Source: Longimicrobium sp. (GTDB taxonomy: Bacteria > Gemmatimonadota > Gemmatimonadetes > Longimicrobiales > Longimicrobiaceae). Taken from it: a stretch of 52,221 nt of DNA. The stretch is taken from positions 1 through 52,221 of the forward strand of contig NZ_DATIND010000157.1 in NCBI RefSeq assembly GCF_035474595.1. The letters are read 5' to 3'. Positions within the stretch are counted from its first letter, which is position 1; each line of letters starts with the position of its first letter. The position numbers were made by a program, and so were the translations under genes. Below are positions 31,183 through 40,050 of this stretch, piece after piece. Below the pieces are notes generated by a model, which made no database searches, was not told the DNA's origin, and was given only the letters and a program-made list of their open reading frames with translations.

Positions 31183-31431
31183 TCAGTGCAGCGCGTACAG
31201 CGCCAGGCGCCAGGCGCGGTGCGAGCGCGGCAGGTTGCCGGACTCGGCCAGCAGGTGGGCGGCGTCCAGGAACGCCACCACGTTGTCGGGCACCACCTCG
31301 TCGGGCGGGTCGCCGCGGACGGCGCTCAGCAGATCGCGCAGCCGGGCGGCCACGGCGTCGGTGTCCTCGTCCGCGTAGGCCTGTGCCAGCGAGCTGCGCT
31401 GGCGCGCCCACCACAGTTCGTCCGTGCGCAT
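31183..31431 (-). CDS. small hypothetical protein
   Basis: 82 residues, helical: RTDELWWARQRSSLAQAYAD, VAARLRDLLSAVRGDPPDEV, then NVVAFLDAAHLLAESGNLPR and SHRAWRLALYALH. No domain recognised; the pattern could be a short TPR-like helical bundle. Only a weak ribosome site is visible. Position next to a strong terminator supports a real gene. Confidence 0.55.
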   Translation of the reverse strand: MRTDELWWARQRSSLAQAYADEDTDAVAARLRDLLSAVRGDPPDEVVPDNVVAFLDAAHLLAESGNLPRSHRAWRLALYALH

Positions 31432-31685
31432 TGTCCGCGTGCCGAATCGGTTCCGATTGCCCGTCTGGACATTCGGTTGGACGCACCGGACCGCCGGATG
31501 GTTGGCCGGCGGCCCCGCGACAGTCTCCGGCCAATAGACACGCGGTCCCGCGCCGGCGTTACGGCGCGGAACCCACAGGATGTCTCACGTCGTACCCCCC
31601 CCGAACCCGGGTGGATTGCGGAGCCGGCGCGGCGGTGAAGAGCGGGGAGATGGAAGGATGTCGCGGCGGGGCGGACGAAGCGGGG
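31432..31685. other. short spacer without recognised genes
   Basis: About 250 bases; no repeat from the named families, no convincing ORF and no hairpin stronger than background were seen. Confidence 0.4.
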
Positions 31686-32126
31686 TCAGGCGGCGGCCGG
31701 GCCGCCCTCCAGCGCGTCGCGGATGCGGCTGGCGAGCTCGACGTGCAGCAGCAGGACGCTGGGATCGCGGCGGCAGACGCGGTCGTAGCGGTTCACGGTG
31801 GGCTCGTCGCCCTCGTCCACCGCCACCAGCTCGCGCGCCTGCTCCACGAAGGCGCGGGCGCCGGCCTCGCTCACCGCGTCCTCGCCGGCGAGTGCCTCGT
31901 CGATCTCCACGATCAGCCCCGAGAACGGCCGCAGCCAGGCGAAGAACGGCTCCTCGATCAGCGCCTGCAGCAGCTGGGAGTTGGTCACGGGCCCGCGGCT
32001 GCGCTCCCACTCCACGCGCTCGGCGTCGATGAGCGCCTTGTGCAGGCGCATGAGCCCGCGGCGGACCTCGACCAGGCGCTGCCGCAGCGGTTCGGGGGTG
32101 GGGTTGCGTCGGAAGCGTGTGGCCAT
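31686..32126 (-). CDS. hypothetical helical protein
   Basis: 146 residues, charged and helical. MATRFRRNPTPEPLRQRLVE and VRRGLMRLHKALIDAERVEW lead into a central conserved-looking block SQLLQALIEEPFFAWLRPFS and GLIVEIDEALAGEDAVSEAG, then YDRVCRRDPSVLLLHVELAS. Relatives of similar layout occur widely as uncharacterised proteins. ATG 32126 was chosen because the frame upstream enters a heptamer array; an ATG at 32153 is possible. Confidence 0.65.
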   Translation of the reverse strand: MATRFRRNPTPEPLRQRLVEVRRGLMRLHKALIDAERVEWERSRGPVTNSQLLQALIEEPFFAWLRPFSGLIVEIDEALAGEDAVSEAGARAFVEQARELVAVDEGDEPTVNRYDRVCRRDPSVLLLHVELASRIRDALEGGPAAA

Positions 32127-32195
32127 GGCGTCGATTCTCGTTCGTGGAAGCATCGATGGCTTCGGACACGAAAGAAGTGCGCCATGTTCCAGATC

Positions 32196-32228
32196 AGGGG
32201 ACAGGGGACAGGGTACAGGGGATAGGGA
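32196..32228 (+). repeat. heptamer array, left arm of inverted pair
   Basis: AGGGGAC units with variants AGGGTAC and AGGGGAT in plus orientation. The inverted partner is the 11-copy array at 32358-32434. Confidence 0.8.
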
Positions 32229-32357
32229 CGGCAGAAACGGCACCGCCGGGTTTTCGTGCGCGCGGGCGATGCGCTCGCGTTCACCGGCACCGCTGTCCCG
32301 GCCGCTCCGCGGGAGGCTGACGAGGAAGAGAAATCGACGCGGCAGCATCGCTTCTCC

Positions 32358-32434
32358 CTGTCCCCTGTCCCCTGTCCCCTGTCCCCTGTCCCCTGTCCCC
32401 TGTCCCCTGTCCCCTGTCCCCTGTCCCCTGTCCC
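32358..32434 (-). repeat. 11 exact copies of CTGTCCC at histidine kinase stop
   Basis: Eleven exact tandem heptamers (77 bases), ending on the base before the stop codon of the histidine kinase (minus strand reads TAG GGGACAG...). The exactness suggests recent expansion, so length may vary between strains. Confidence 0.9.
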
Positions 32435-34570
32435 CTATTCCTCCACCGGCAGCGTGAAGTAGAACCGGCTGCCGTCTCCGGGCGTGCTCTCGGCCCACAG
32501 GCGGCCGCCCTGCGCCTCGATGATGGCGCGGCTGAGGGGGAGCCCCATCCCCCGCGCGGCCACGCTTCCGCTCCACAGCGGGGTGAAGAGCTCGCCCAGC
32601 GCCTCGGCGGCGATCCCGCACCCGGTGTCGGCCACGCAGAAGCGCACCGCGTCTCCCTGCACCTCCGCGCGCAGCTCGATGGCGCCGCCCTCGGCCGTGT
32701 GGCGCACGGCGTTGCCCACCAGGTTGCTGAGCACCTGCAGCGTGCGCTCGCGGTCGCCCACCACGCGCGGCAGCTCGCCCTCGGTGCGCGTGGCGAAGCG
32801 CAGCTCCTTGCGCGCCACCAGCGGCTCCAGCAGGAGCGCGGCCTCGCGCAGCACCATGCACGGGCGGAAGGCGGCGCGCTCCACCGGCAGGCTTCCCGCC
32901 TCCAGCCGGGTGACGTCGGCCAGGTCCTGCACCAGGTGGCGGATCTGCTCGGCGGCCAGCACCACCGCCTCCAGCGGCTGCCGCGCGCCGCCGGCCGCGC
33001 CGTCGTCCAGCACGGCGGTGGCGTTCAGCAGGATGGTGGACAGCGGGTTGCGCACCTCGTGCGACACCATCGACACCACCTTCTGCCGCGCCGCCGCCTC
33101 GTTGCGCACGCTGCGGTACAGCCGCGCGTTGTCCAGGTACAGCGCCGCGCGCCGCGCCACGTCCTCGGCCAGCAGCACGTCGGGGCGGCGGTACGGGCGG
33201 GCGCCGTCGGTGCGCATCAGCGTGAGCACCCCCACCGTCCGCTCGCGCGCCACGAGGGGGACGAACATCACCGAGCGGATCCGCATCCCCCGCAGGATCT
33301 CGGCGTGCCGCTCGTCCACCGCCAGCCGGTCGGCGAACGACCCGTCCACCTCGGGAAGGAAGTCCGTCGCCCCGCTGCGCAGCACGCCGGCCACGCGGCT
33401 GTGGGGGTTGCCGGGCGGGGGATAGAGGCGCCGCGTCTCGGCGATCAGGCGGTGGATCTCGGGGTCGCGGTGCAGCGTGACCACGCGCCCGAACTCGCCG
33501 TCGTCGGTCAGCTCGTCGATGATGCACCCGTCGGCCAGCCGGGGCACCGCCAGCGCCGCCAGCCGCGACAGCGTCTCGGGGTAGTCCAGCGAGCCGCTGA
33601 GCGCCGCGCCCACCTCGGCCAGGAAGGCCGACCGCCGCTCCGCCGCCTGCGCGTTGCGCCGCGCCCGCCGCTCGCGCTTCAGGGCGATGCGGCGCTCGTG
33701 GGTGAGCGCGGCCAGCACCATCCCCGTCATCGACACCAGGGCGAGGTAGGCCTGCAGGAAAAGGAGCGACTGCGCGGGATAGGGCGAGGCTGGGTCGTCC
33801 ACCAGCCGCGCCGCCGCCGCCACGGCCGAGAACGCCACCGCCGCGGTGACGAGGGATGCGCCGCGCTGGCCCGCGCGCATGGCCGCCCAGGTGATGAACG
33901 GGAACACCGCGTAGCTGAGCGGCACCTGCGCGACGGGGAACACCTCCTGGCTGCGGAAGGCCAGCAGCGTCACGCCCACGGCCCCCGCGGCGGCGCCGGC
34001 GACCTCCAGCATGCGCCCGCGGGGAAGCGGCCGCCGCGTTCCGGCCCACGCCAGCACCACCGGAGCGGCCACCAGCACGCCGGTGCCGTTCCCCGTCCAC
34101 CACACCAGCGCGGTGCGCGCGCCCTGCACCCAGTCGATGGAGCCGCGCAGCATCAGCGTGGCCGCGCCGATCAGCGCGCTGGCCGCGGGCCCGGGAATGG
34201 CCCCCAGCGGCACGAAGCGCAGCACGTCGCGCACGCCGCTCAGCGACGGGCGCACGCGGAAGACGCGGCCCAGCAGCCACGCGCCGATCACCGCGTCCAG
34301 CAGGTTCCCCACCGCCATGATGATCGCCAGTTGCGGCGACGCCCCGCCCGCCACCGTGACCACCACCGCCGCCACGTACACTGCGGGCCAGTAGCGGATG
34401 CCCAGCAGGAGCAGCCCGGCCAGCGCCACGCCGGACGCCGGCCACACGGGGCTGGCGTTGGCCTGCACGAAGGCGAGCGAAAGCCCCACGCGGCCGGCCA
34501 CGTAGCAGGCCAGCGCGAGGACGGCCGCACGCAGGTACGGCTGGGCTCGGGACGAAAGGGTAGCGGGCAA
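32435..34570 (-). CDS. sensor histidine kinase with MASE1 and GAF domains
   Basis: 711 residues. An N-terminal MASE1-like integral membrane sensor (about 8-290; LGLSLAF-type start then ANASPVWPASGVALAGLLLL and later PLSYAVFPFITWAAMRAG) is followed by a GAF domain (about 320-490, including FLPEVDGSFADRLAVDERHA). The HisKA domain has phospho-acceptor His504 in SHEVRNPLST, and the ATPase domain has the N box LQVLSNLVGNAVRHT, VADTGCGIA and GMGLPLSRAIIEAQGG. No response regulator is adjacent, so the partner is elsewhere. TTG 34570 is the first usable start downstream of an octamer array; the start is uncertain. Confidence 0.87.
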   Translation of the reverse strand: MPATLSSRAQPYLRAAVLALACYVAGRVGLSLAFVQANASPVWPASGVALAGLLLLGIRYWPAVYVAAVVVTVAGGASPQLAIIMAVGNLLDAVIGAWLLGRVFRVRPSLSGVRDVLRFVPLGAIPGPAASALIGAATLMLRGSIDWVQGARTALVWWTGNGTGVLVAAPVVLAWAGTRRPLPRGRMLEVAGAAAGAVGVTLLAFRSQEVFPVAQVPLSYAVFPFITWAAMRAGQRGASLVTAAVAFSAVAAAARLVDDPASPYPAQSLLFLQAYLALVSMTGMVLAALTHERRIALKRERRARRNAQAAERRSAFLAEVGAALSGSLDYPETLSRLAALAVPRLADGCIIDELTDDGEFGRVVTLHRDPEIHRLIAETRRLYPPPGNPHSRVAGVLRSGATDFLPEVDGSFADRLAVDERHAEILRGMRIRSVMFVPLVARERTVGVLTLMRTDGARPYRRPDVLLAEDVARRAALYLDNARLYRSVRNEAAARQKVVSMVSHEVRNPLSTILLNATAVLDDGAAGGARQPLEAVVLAAEQIRHLVQDLADVTRLEAGSLPVERAAFRPCMVLREAALLLEPLVARKELRFATRTEGELPRVVGDRERTLQVLSNLVGNAVRHTAEGGAIELRAEVQGDAVRFCVADTGCGIAAEALGELFTPLWSGSVAARGMGLPLSRAIIEAQGGRLWAESTPGDGSRFYFTLPVEE

Positions 34571-34672
34571 CCGGGAACGGCGGGAAAACGGCGCGGAAAG
34601 GCAGGCGCGGAACGGACCTGCAAGGTACCCACGCCGCGCGGCAGGGGCAACGGCGGGGAACGGACAGAACCG

Positions 34673-34704
34673 AAGTGCGTGAGTGCGGAAGTGCGTGAGT
34701 GCGT
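34673..34704 (+). repeat. octamer array, left arm of inverted pair
   Basis: Four GAAGTGCG/GTGAGTGC-type units in plus orientation, upstream of the histidine kinase gene; inverted partner at 34788-34820. Confidence 0.8.
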
Positions 34705-34787
34705 TTGTCACTCGCGCACTTCGGCATTCGTCGCACCGAGACCGGCCCCGCCGGAGTCGGAAACCCTCTCCGCGCCGACTCCAGGCC

Positions 34788-34820
34788 CGCACTCACGCAC
34801 TCACGCACTTCCGCACTTCC
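34788..34820 (-). repeat. octamer array at esterase stop, right arm of inverted pair
   Basis: Four units in minus orientation, beginning two bases past the TAG of the erythromycin-esterase-family gene. Confidence 0.8.
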
Positions 34821-34822
34821 CC

Positions 34823-36160
34823 CTACACCGCATACGGATACGTCTCCGGCACCTCCTCGCCGCGATGCCAGATCTCCGACGGCTCCAGCGGCTCCACGGC
34901 GCGTGTGGTGTCGATGTGGATCACCGCATCGAACTGGTCCGCCAGGCGCGCGTGGAAGTAGTGGCTCACGCGCTCCGAGCGGGGGAGGTAAACGACGCCG
35001 ATCGCGCGCTCCAGCCGCCGCTCGCGGAAGACTTCCGCATCTCCATTCCCCCGCAGCGGCAGGACGAAGCTGCCGCCGGCCCGGTGCAGCAGCGCCTCCC
35101 AGCTGCCGGGGAGCGCCGGGCGCACGCGCTTGCGCTCGCCGGGACGGTCCCAGTCCGACGCGGCGGTCACCGTTCCCGTGTACGTGCTGAAGCCGACGAG
35201 CACGGCCTCGTCGCCCCAGCGCTCGCGGGCGAGCTGGCCCACGTTCAGCTCGCCCTCGTCGCCCGGCTCGGTGGCGCGCGCGTCACCCAGGTGGGAGTTG
35301 TGCGCCCAGACCACCGCCTTCGCGCGGGCGCCACCGCGGCCGAAGTGCTCCAGCAGCGCCTCCAGCGTGTCGGCCATGTGCGTGTCGCGCACGTTCCACC
35401 CCTCGGCCGGCGGGCCGAACATGGTGCGGTAGTACGCCTCGGCGTTGGCCACCAGCCGGGCGTTCTGCTCGGCGTAGAAGAACTCGTCCTCGGGGATGTG
35501 CCCGTCGCGCCGCGCCAGGTCGGCGGCGCGGCGCTGCAGCTCGGTCAGCTGCTCCACCGCCTGGTCCCGGCAGCCGGGGGTGACGCCGATCTCGGCCGCG
35601 TAGCCGTACGCCTGGCTGTCGCCGCCGTAGCGCCCGAAGCAGGCGTAGCGCGCGCGGGCCCGGCGCGCGGCCTCGGGATCCACCTGGTCCAGGTAGCGGA
35701 TCACCGCCTCGATCGACGCGAACATCGAGTACAGGTCCAGCCCGTAGAAGCCCGCCTTCGCGCGCCCGGCCGGCAGCGCCTCGTTCCACCCCCGCATCCA
35801 CCCGAGCAGCTCCACTACCTCGCGGTTCCGCCACATCCAGGTGGGAAAGCGGGTGAAGCCGCCCAGCGCCGCATTCGCGTCCGCGTCGCCGCCCATCCCG
35901 CGCACCCAGCGGTTCACGCGGTACGCGTCCGGCCAGTCCGCCTCGGCCGCCATGATGGTGAAGCCCTTCTCCTCCACCAGCCGCCGCGTGATCCGCGCGC
36001 GCTCCTGGTAGAACTCGTGCGTGCCGTGGCTCGCCTCGCCCAGGCACACCACGCGCGCGCCGCCGATCATCTCCATCAGCCCGTCGTAGTCGCGCGCGCT
36101 CCCCGCAAGCGCCGCCGATCCGCGCCGCGCCGCCTCGATCACCCGGTCTCCATCGGCCAT
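34823..36160 (-). CDS. erythromycin esterase family protein
   Basis: 445 residues. Family motifs: VCLGEASHGTHEFYQERARI with Glu42 and His45 of the proposed active site, FTIMAAEADWPDAYRVNRWV, then FPTWMWRNREVVELLGWMRG and AVVWAHNSHLGDARAT with a further catalytic-site His. Known members (EreA/EreB) open macrolide lactones, but most chromosomal homologues, including succinoglycan-linked ones, have other or unknown substrates, so antibiotic resistance should not be assumed. It starts 59 bases after the CHAT gene stop on the same strand and may be co-transcribed with it. ATG 36160 follows GGGGGTGACGG. Confidence 0.9.
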   Translation of the reverse strand: MADGDRVIEAARRGSAALAGSARDYDGLMEMIGGARVVCLGEASHGTHEFYQERARITRRLVEEKGFTIMAAEADWPDAYRVNRWVRGMGGDADANAALGGFTRFPTWMWRNREVVELLGWMRGWNEALPAGRAKAGFYGLDLYSMFASIEAVIRYLDQVDPEAARRARARYACFGRYGGDSQAYGYAAEIGVTPGCRDQAVEQLTELQRRAADLARRDGHIPEDEFFYAEQNARLVANAEAYYRTMFGPPAEGWNVRDTHMADTLEALLEHFGRGGARAKAVVWAHNSHLGDARATEPGDEGELNVGQLARERWGDEAVLVGFSTYTGTVTAASDWDRPGERKRVRPALPGSWEALLHRAGGSFVLPLRGNGDAEVFRERRLERAIGVVYLPRSERVSHYFHARLADQFDAVIHIDTTRAVEPLEPSEIWHRGEEVPETYPYAV

Positions 36161-36219
36161 CCGTCACCCCCCGTTTCCGTTCCCCGCGACGGGCGGCAAG
36201 CGCCGCGCCGGAGCGGACT

Positions 36220-37158
36220 TCACGGCGTCGCACAGGGGTGGTCGCGGCTGATGAGCCTGGGGAGCGGGTATTCCGCCATCTCAGCATCCTCCCAGTGCAC
36301 GCATCCCATCTCGTACGCCTGCGGGACCGAGCACCCGGCCGCGAGCGCCTGGTAAAAGCCGCGCGAGAACTTGATCGCCGACTCGTCGGGGAGCTCGCCC
36401 GCGGTGCCGATCACGTAGGGGACATGCTGCGCGATCGCGCACGCCTGCGGCTCCGAGTAGCAGGAGTTCAGCACCACGCATTCGACCTTGAACGGCAGCC
36501 TGCGGAACAGCCCCCGCAGCCGCTCCCCCGACATCGGCCGTGCGTAGCCACCCTCGTCTTCCAGGAACAGCCCCTCGTCCTCGTTGCCGTGGCCGCTGAA
36601 GTGGAGGATGCGGGGCGTCTGCTCCAGCAGCCCGCGCGTCAGGTCCGGCAGCCGCACGGAAAGCCAGAGATGAACCGCCCAGCGATCGCGGAGGCGGCCG
36701 AGCTGGATGGCTTCGCTGATCTCGCGCGCCTCCTGCCCCACCCTGAGCGCCACCAGGTCACGGGGATCCGCGCCAGCCACGAGGATGTTGTCCGGCGGCG
36801 GAGCGTCCGCGTCCCGGGCGCGATGTCCGCCGCCGATGATCACGTCCCGCCCGGCGACGGTGGTCTGGTTCCCGTTCCCGACGACGTGCACCTGCACCCC
36901 GGCCGAGGCGGGCGGAAACGCGCGCAGGATGTTCCCCGCCATCCAGTCGGCCGCCGCCGCGTCGCGGAGCGCTTCGGCGACGCGCGGGACGCTCCCCTCC
37001 GCGTCCGCCCGCGCGGCGTCCGACAGCGTGGCGCGCGTGTCCGCGTCCAGCGTCTTCTCCAGCCGGCTGCAGAGCAGCCGCTGCGGCGCGTCCATCTCCT
37101 CCCGCTGCCAATACGCGATCAGCGCCTTTGCGGCCGCATCCGCCGGGTCGATGCTCAT
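36220..37158 (-). CDS. CHAT-domain protein (caspase-like) with VAGRD motif
   Basis: 312 residues. Residues 1-85 form a small helical domain, possibly a death-like adaptor. The short strand-rich motif VQVHVVGNGNQTTVAGRDVI (89-108) comes next. The CHAT domain (about 125-312) contains the catalytic pair of the caspase-HetF-type fold: His190 in ILHFSGHGNEDEGLF and Cys233 in CVVLNSCYSEPQA. It continues with VIGTAGELPDESAIKFSRGF and YQALAAGCSVPQAYEMG. CHAT proteases are effectors in several bacterial conflict and programmed-death systems. The gene follows the 892-residue protein with a 14-base gap; that protein carries the same VAGRD motif, so the two probably act together. Confidence 0.86.
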   Translation of the reverse strand: MSIDPADAAAKALIAYWQREEMDAPQRLLCSRLEKTLDADTRATLSDAARADAEGSVPRVAEALRDAAAADWMAGNILRAFPPASAGVQVHVVGNGNQTTVAGRDVIIGGGHRARDADAPPPDNILVAGADPRDLVALRVGQEAREISEAIQLGRLRDRWAVHLWLSVRLPDLTRGLLEQTPRILHFSGHGNEDEGLFLEDEGGYARPMSGERLRGLFRRLPFKVECVVLNSCYSEPQACAIAQHVPYVIGTAGELPDESAIKFSRGFYQALAAGCSVPQAYEMGCVHWEDAEMAEYPLPRLISRDHPCATP

Positions 37159-37172
37159 CGAACACTCTTTCT

Positions 37173-39851
37173 TCAGAAGATTTCAAGCAGGAGGATGACG
37201 ATGAAGATGATGAGGAGGGCGACGAGAAGCGCCCCGCCGAAGTACCACGCCAGGGCGATGCGGAGGATGCGGGCGACGTCGCGCGGGCGGCTGCCGACGC
37301 GCATCGCCTCCCACCGCGCGAGGACGTTGCTCAGCGCCAACGGGCGATGCGTCCGCTGCGCCAGCGCCTCGGGAAGGAGGCCGCGGACCACCGGCCGGAA
37401 CGCCGGCGCACGCACCGTCGCCAGCCAGGGAACGAGCCCGCCGCCGTACCATCCCGGCGCCGATGGCGGCGCCGGAAGCGCCGCCGCGTCCCACGGCCGC
37501 GGTGCGGTGTCCGCGCGGCGCCGCTCGTCGCGGATGCGGGCGATCTCGTCCGCGATCGCCCCGTCCAGCGTCTCCGCGAACGCCACCGCCGCGCGCAGGG
37601 CGATGCGCTGCGCCGCGGGCGCAGACGCGTCCTGCATCCAGCGCAGCATCGCCCGCTCGACGGGCGTGGTCTCGCGCGAGCCCTCTGTCCACGCCGCGTA
37701 CGTCCGCCCGCCGACCTCCACCTCCGCGTCGCCGCCCTTCATTCCCTCCCGCTCCGCCCGGTAGACGTCGGCCAGCGCCAGCGCGATCCGCTCCCGCTCG
37801 CGCCCGGTGAGATCGCCCGCCAGCGCCCGCACCATCGGCTCCACGTGGCCGAAGCGCGTCCGCACCTGCCGCGCCACCGCGTGCACGGCCGCGCTCCGCA
37901 CCCGCGGATGCCGCTCCGTGGCCAGGATCTGCCTCAGCCGCGCGAACCCGTCCTCCGCGCGCACCGGGCTCCCCTCGCCGTACGGCAGCTCGCCGTACGT
38001 GTACGCCAGCACCATCAGCAGCGCCTCCCGCTCCCCCGCCCTGCCGGCGCCGGGCGTCCACCGCGAGACCTCGAGATGCCACTCGTCCAGCGTCGCCCCG
38101 ACGTCGTCGGGAAGGGTGGGCGATGCCTGCGCCAGGCTCGCTCCGATCGCGAACGCGAGATCGGAGCGGCGCGCCAGCCCGCGGAGCGTGGGCCGCAGCT
38201 GCGCGACGTGCAGCCGCACCATCTTCGGCAGCGTGTACCGCGCGAAGCGCTCGCGCACGATCCGGTTGCGGTCGCCGGCCAGCTCCTTCATCAGCGTGAC
38301 CAGGTCCGGCTTCAGCCCGCCCGGCGGGTCGTACTCCGACGCGAAACCCAGCGCCAGCGCCACGGTGGCGCGGATCTGCGCGTGCGCGCCGCCGCTCTTC
38401 CGCTCGTCGCGCCCGGCCAGCAGCGACTCCACGATCCCGCGGATGCGCGCATCCCGCTGCCAGCGCTTCAGCAGCGCGAAGAACCGCGCCTCCGCCTCGC
38501 CGCCCCGAAGCCGCCACCCCGCCACCGCCGCGGCGGCCACCCCCTGCACGTCTGCGTCGGCATCGCTGGCCAGCTCGAGCAGCGCGGGCTCCACCCCGGC
38601 GGGCGACAGGAGCCCCAGCTCGCCCAGCGCCCCGGTGACCGCGCGCCGCACCCGCAGCCGTTCCCCCGGCGAGCCGTACAGCTCCCGGTCGCCCCCGCGC
38701 CCTTCCGCCGAGTCGGCGGCCAGGCGGGTGAGCACGTCCAGCGCGCCCAGCATCTGCCGGCGGTGCCCGTCCCATCCGGCGCGCAGGATGAACGCGCGCT
38801 GATCGGGCCACCGCGGCTCCCATCGAATCCCCCCGTCCGCCGTCTCCACCCGCGCGAAGAAGTCCTCCAGGCGCGCCACGTCGGCGTAGTCGAACGAGCG
38901 CTGGCGCGGGTCGCGGCGCTCGCGGATGTCCGCGACCCACCGCTCCATCGCCGCGAAGAACTGGTCGTCCGGAAGCCCCTCGAAGAACGCCATGCCGAGC
39001 GCCAGCAGCCGTTCGTCGTCGGACCGCGGGGGCGTGTTGAACCACCTCCGGATGGGAACCGCGGGACTGGTGATGGCATCGGCCAGCGACTCGATCCCCT
39101 CGCGTTCCAGCCCCCCGCTCCGCGCCCGCTGCAGCAGCCGCCGGCCGAACTCCTCCACGTTCGGCGGCGTCCGCAGCCGCTCTGCGATCTCGCGCAGCGC
39201 CAGCCCGCACAGCGTCGAGTCTCCGGGCTCGTACGCCTCCTCGTAAGCGCCGTCGCCCAGCGCCCCGCGGATGTCGCCCAACTCGTGCAGAAGGACGGTG
39301 AGGAGCGTGTCGGAGTCGAAGAGCCGGTCGGGCGCGATCTCGTGCCAGAAGGCGTCCTGTCCAGGCGTCAGGTTCCACTCGCGGTGCCGGCGGTCGGTCG
39401 TGGCGATCACCCACTGGCGCGCCCGTGCGGCGTCGGAGCGCAGGCGCGGGAGATTCCAGTCCACCTGCTGCGGGAGGATGCCGGAGAGGAGCACCACCGC
39501 GCTCTCCTTGCGCCGCATCCCGCGCAGCAGCGCGTCCAGCCCGCCCTCCCCCGCCCACTCCAGCACCGGCACCTGCTCGCGCGACGCCAGATCCACCGCC
39601 ACGTGGCGCGCCACCCGCGCCTTGTCTTCGTACGCGCCGGCCAGCACCAGCAGCCGCTGGTCGGCGAGCTGCCGCACCAGATCGCCCACGGCGCGCGGCG
39701 CCGCCTCGCCGCGGACCGCGTCCGCGTCCAGCCGGACGAACTCCTCGGCGGCCATCTGCACGTACAGGTCACGCCCGGCGACCTGCGTCACGTTCGCGCC
39801 ACCCTCCACCCACACGTCCACGCCGGCCGCGTACTCGTCATCACTCGTCAT
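37173..39851 (-). CDS. 892-residue membrane-anchored helical-repeat protein, CHAT partner
   Basis: The N-terminus carries VDVWVEGGANVTQVAGRDLY (11-30), the same motif as in the CHAT protein. A degenerate STAND/AAA-like module follows: LVLAGAYEDKARVARHVAVD lacks the P-loop glycine and Ser/Thr; a Walker-B-like SAVVLLSGIL and WVIATTDRR are present. The large middle (about 250-830) is all-helical with HEAT-like repeats (for example ALGELGLLSPAGVEPALLEL and GVAAAAVAGWRLRGGEAEAR). The last residues form one transmembrane helix, GALLVALLIIFIVILLLEIF. Predicted role: membrane-bound sensor or scaffold for the CHAT protease. No known family name can be given. No Shine-Dalgarno is clear at ATG 39851. 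Confidence 0.72.
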   Translation of the reverse strand: MTSDDEYAAGVDVWVEGGANVTQVAGRDLYVQMAAEEFVRLDADAVRGEAAPRAVGDLVRQLADQRLLVLAGAYEDKARVARHVAVDLASREQVPVLEWAGEGGLDALLRGMRRKESAVVLLSGILPQQVDWNLPRLRSDAARARQWVIATTDRRHREWNLTPGQDAFWHEIAPDRLFDSDTLLTVLLHELGDIRGALGDGAYEEAYEPGDSTLCGLALREIAERLRTPPNVEEFGRRLLQRARSGGLEREGIESLADAITSPAVPIRRWFNTPPRSDDERLLALGMAFFEGLPDDQFFAAMERWVADIRERRDPRQRSFDYADVARLEDFFARVETADGGIRWEPRWPDQRAFILRAGWDGHRRQMLGALDVLTRLAADSAEGRGGDRELYGSPGERLRVRRAVTGALGELGLLSPAGVEPALLELASDADADVQGVAAAAVAGWRLRGGEAEARFFALLKRWQRDARIRGIVESLLAGRDERKSGGAHAQIRATVALALGFASEYDPPGGLKPDLVTLMKELAGDRNRIVRERFARYTLPKMVRLHVAQLRPTLRGLARRSDLAFAIGASLAQASPTLPDDVGATLDEWHLEVSRWTPGAGRAGEREALLMVLAYTYGELPYGEGSPVRAEDGFARLRQILATERHPRVRSAAVHAVARQVRTRFGHVEPMVRALAGDLTGRERERIALALADVYRAEREGMKGGDAEVEVGGRTYAAWTEGSRETTPVERAMLRWMQDASAPAAQRIALRAAVAFAETLDGAIADEIARIRDERRRADTAPRPWDAAALPAPPSAPGWYGGGLVPWLATVRAPAFRPVVRGLLPEALAQRTHRPLALSNVLARWEAMRVGSRPRDVARILRIALAWYFGGALLVALLIIFIVILLLEIF

Positions 39852-39953
39852 CGCCAGCGCATGGAGCGGGAGAGGGAGATGGAAAGCGATTCATCGCCAA
39901 CCGGTTCGCCAGTTGGAAGGACGCGAGCGGCGGTTTTCCATCTCCCTCCACGA

Positions 39954-39992
39954 CCGAGCCCCCGCTCCGCGGAAGGCGGAACGGGGGCTCGG
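39954..39992 (-). terminator. terminator of RiPP-like gene 1
   Basis: Arms CCGAGCCCCCG / CGGGGGCTCGG plus an inner CTCCGC/GGCGGA pairing, 58 bases past the stop of the small peptide gene on the minus strand. Confidence 0.75.
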
Positions 39993-40050
39993 AACCAGTC
40001 AGCATGCGAATCGTCGACGCGCACTCCGCGCCACCGCGGGGACGGCTCGG

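Noticed and set aside
34823-36160. Calling the erythromycin-esterase-family gene a macrolide resistance gene
   Set aside because: The family is broad and most chromosomal members have unknown substrates; sequence alone does not support resistance.
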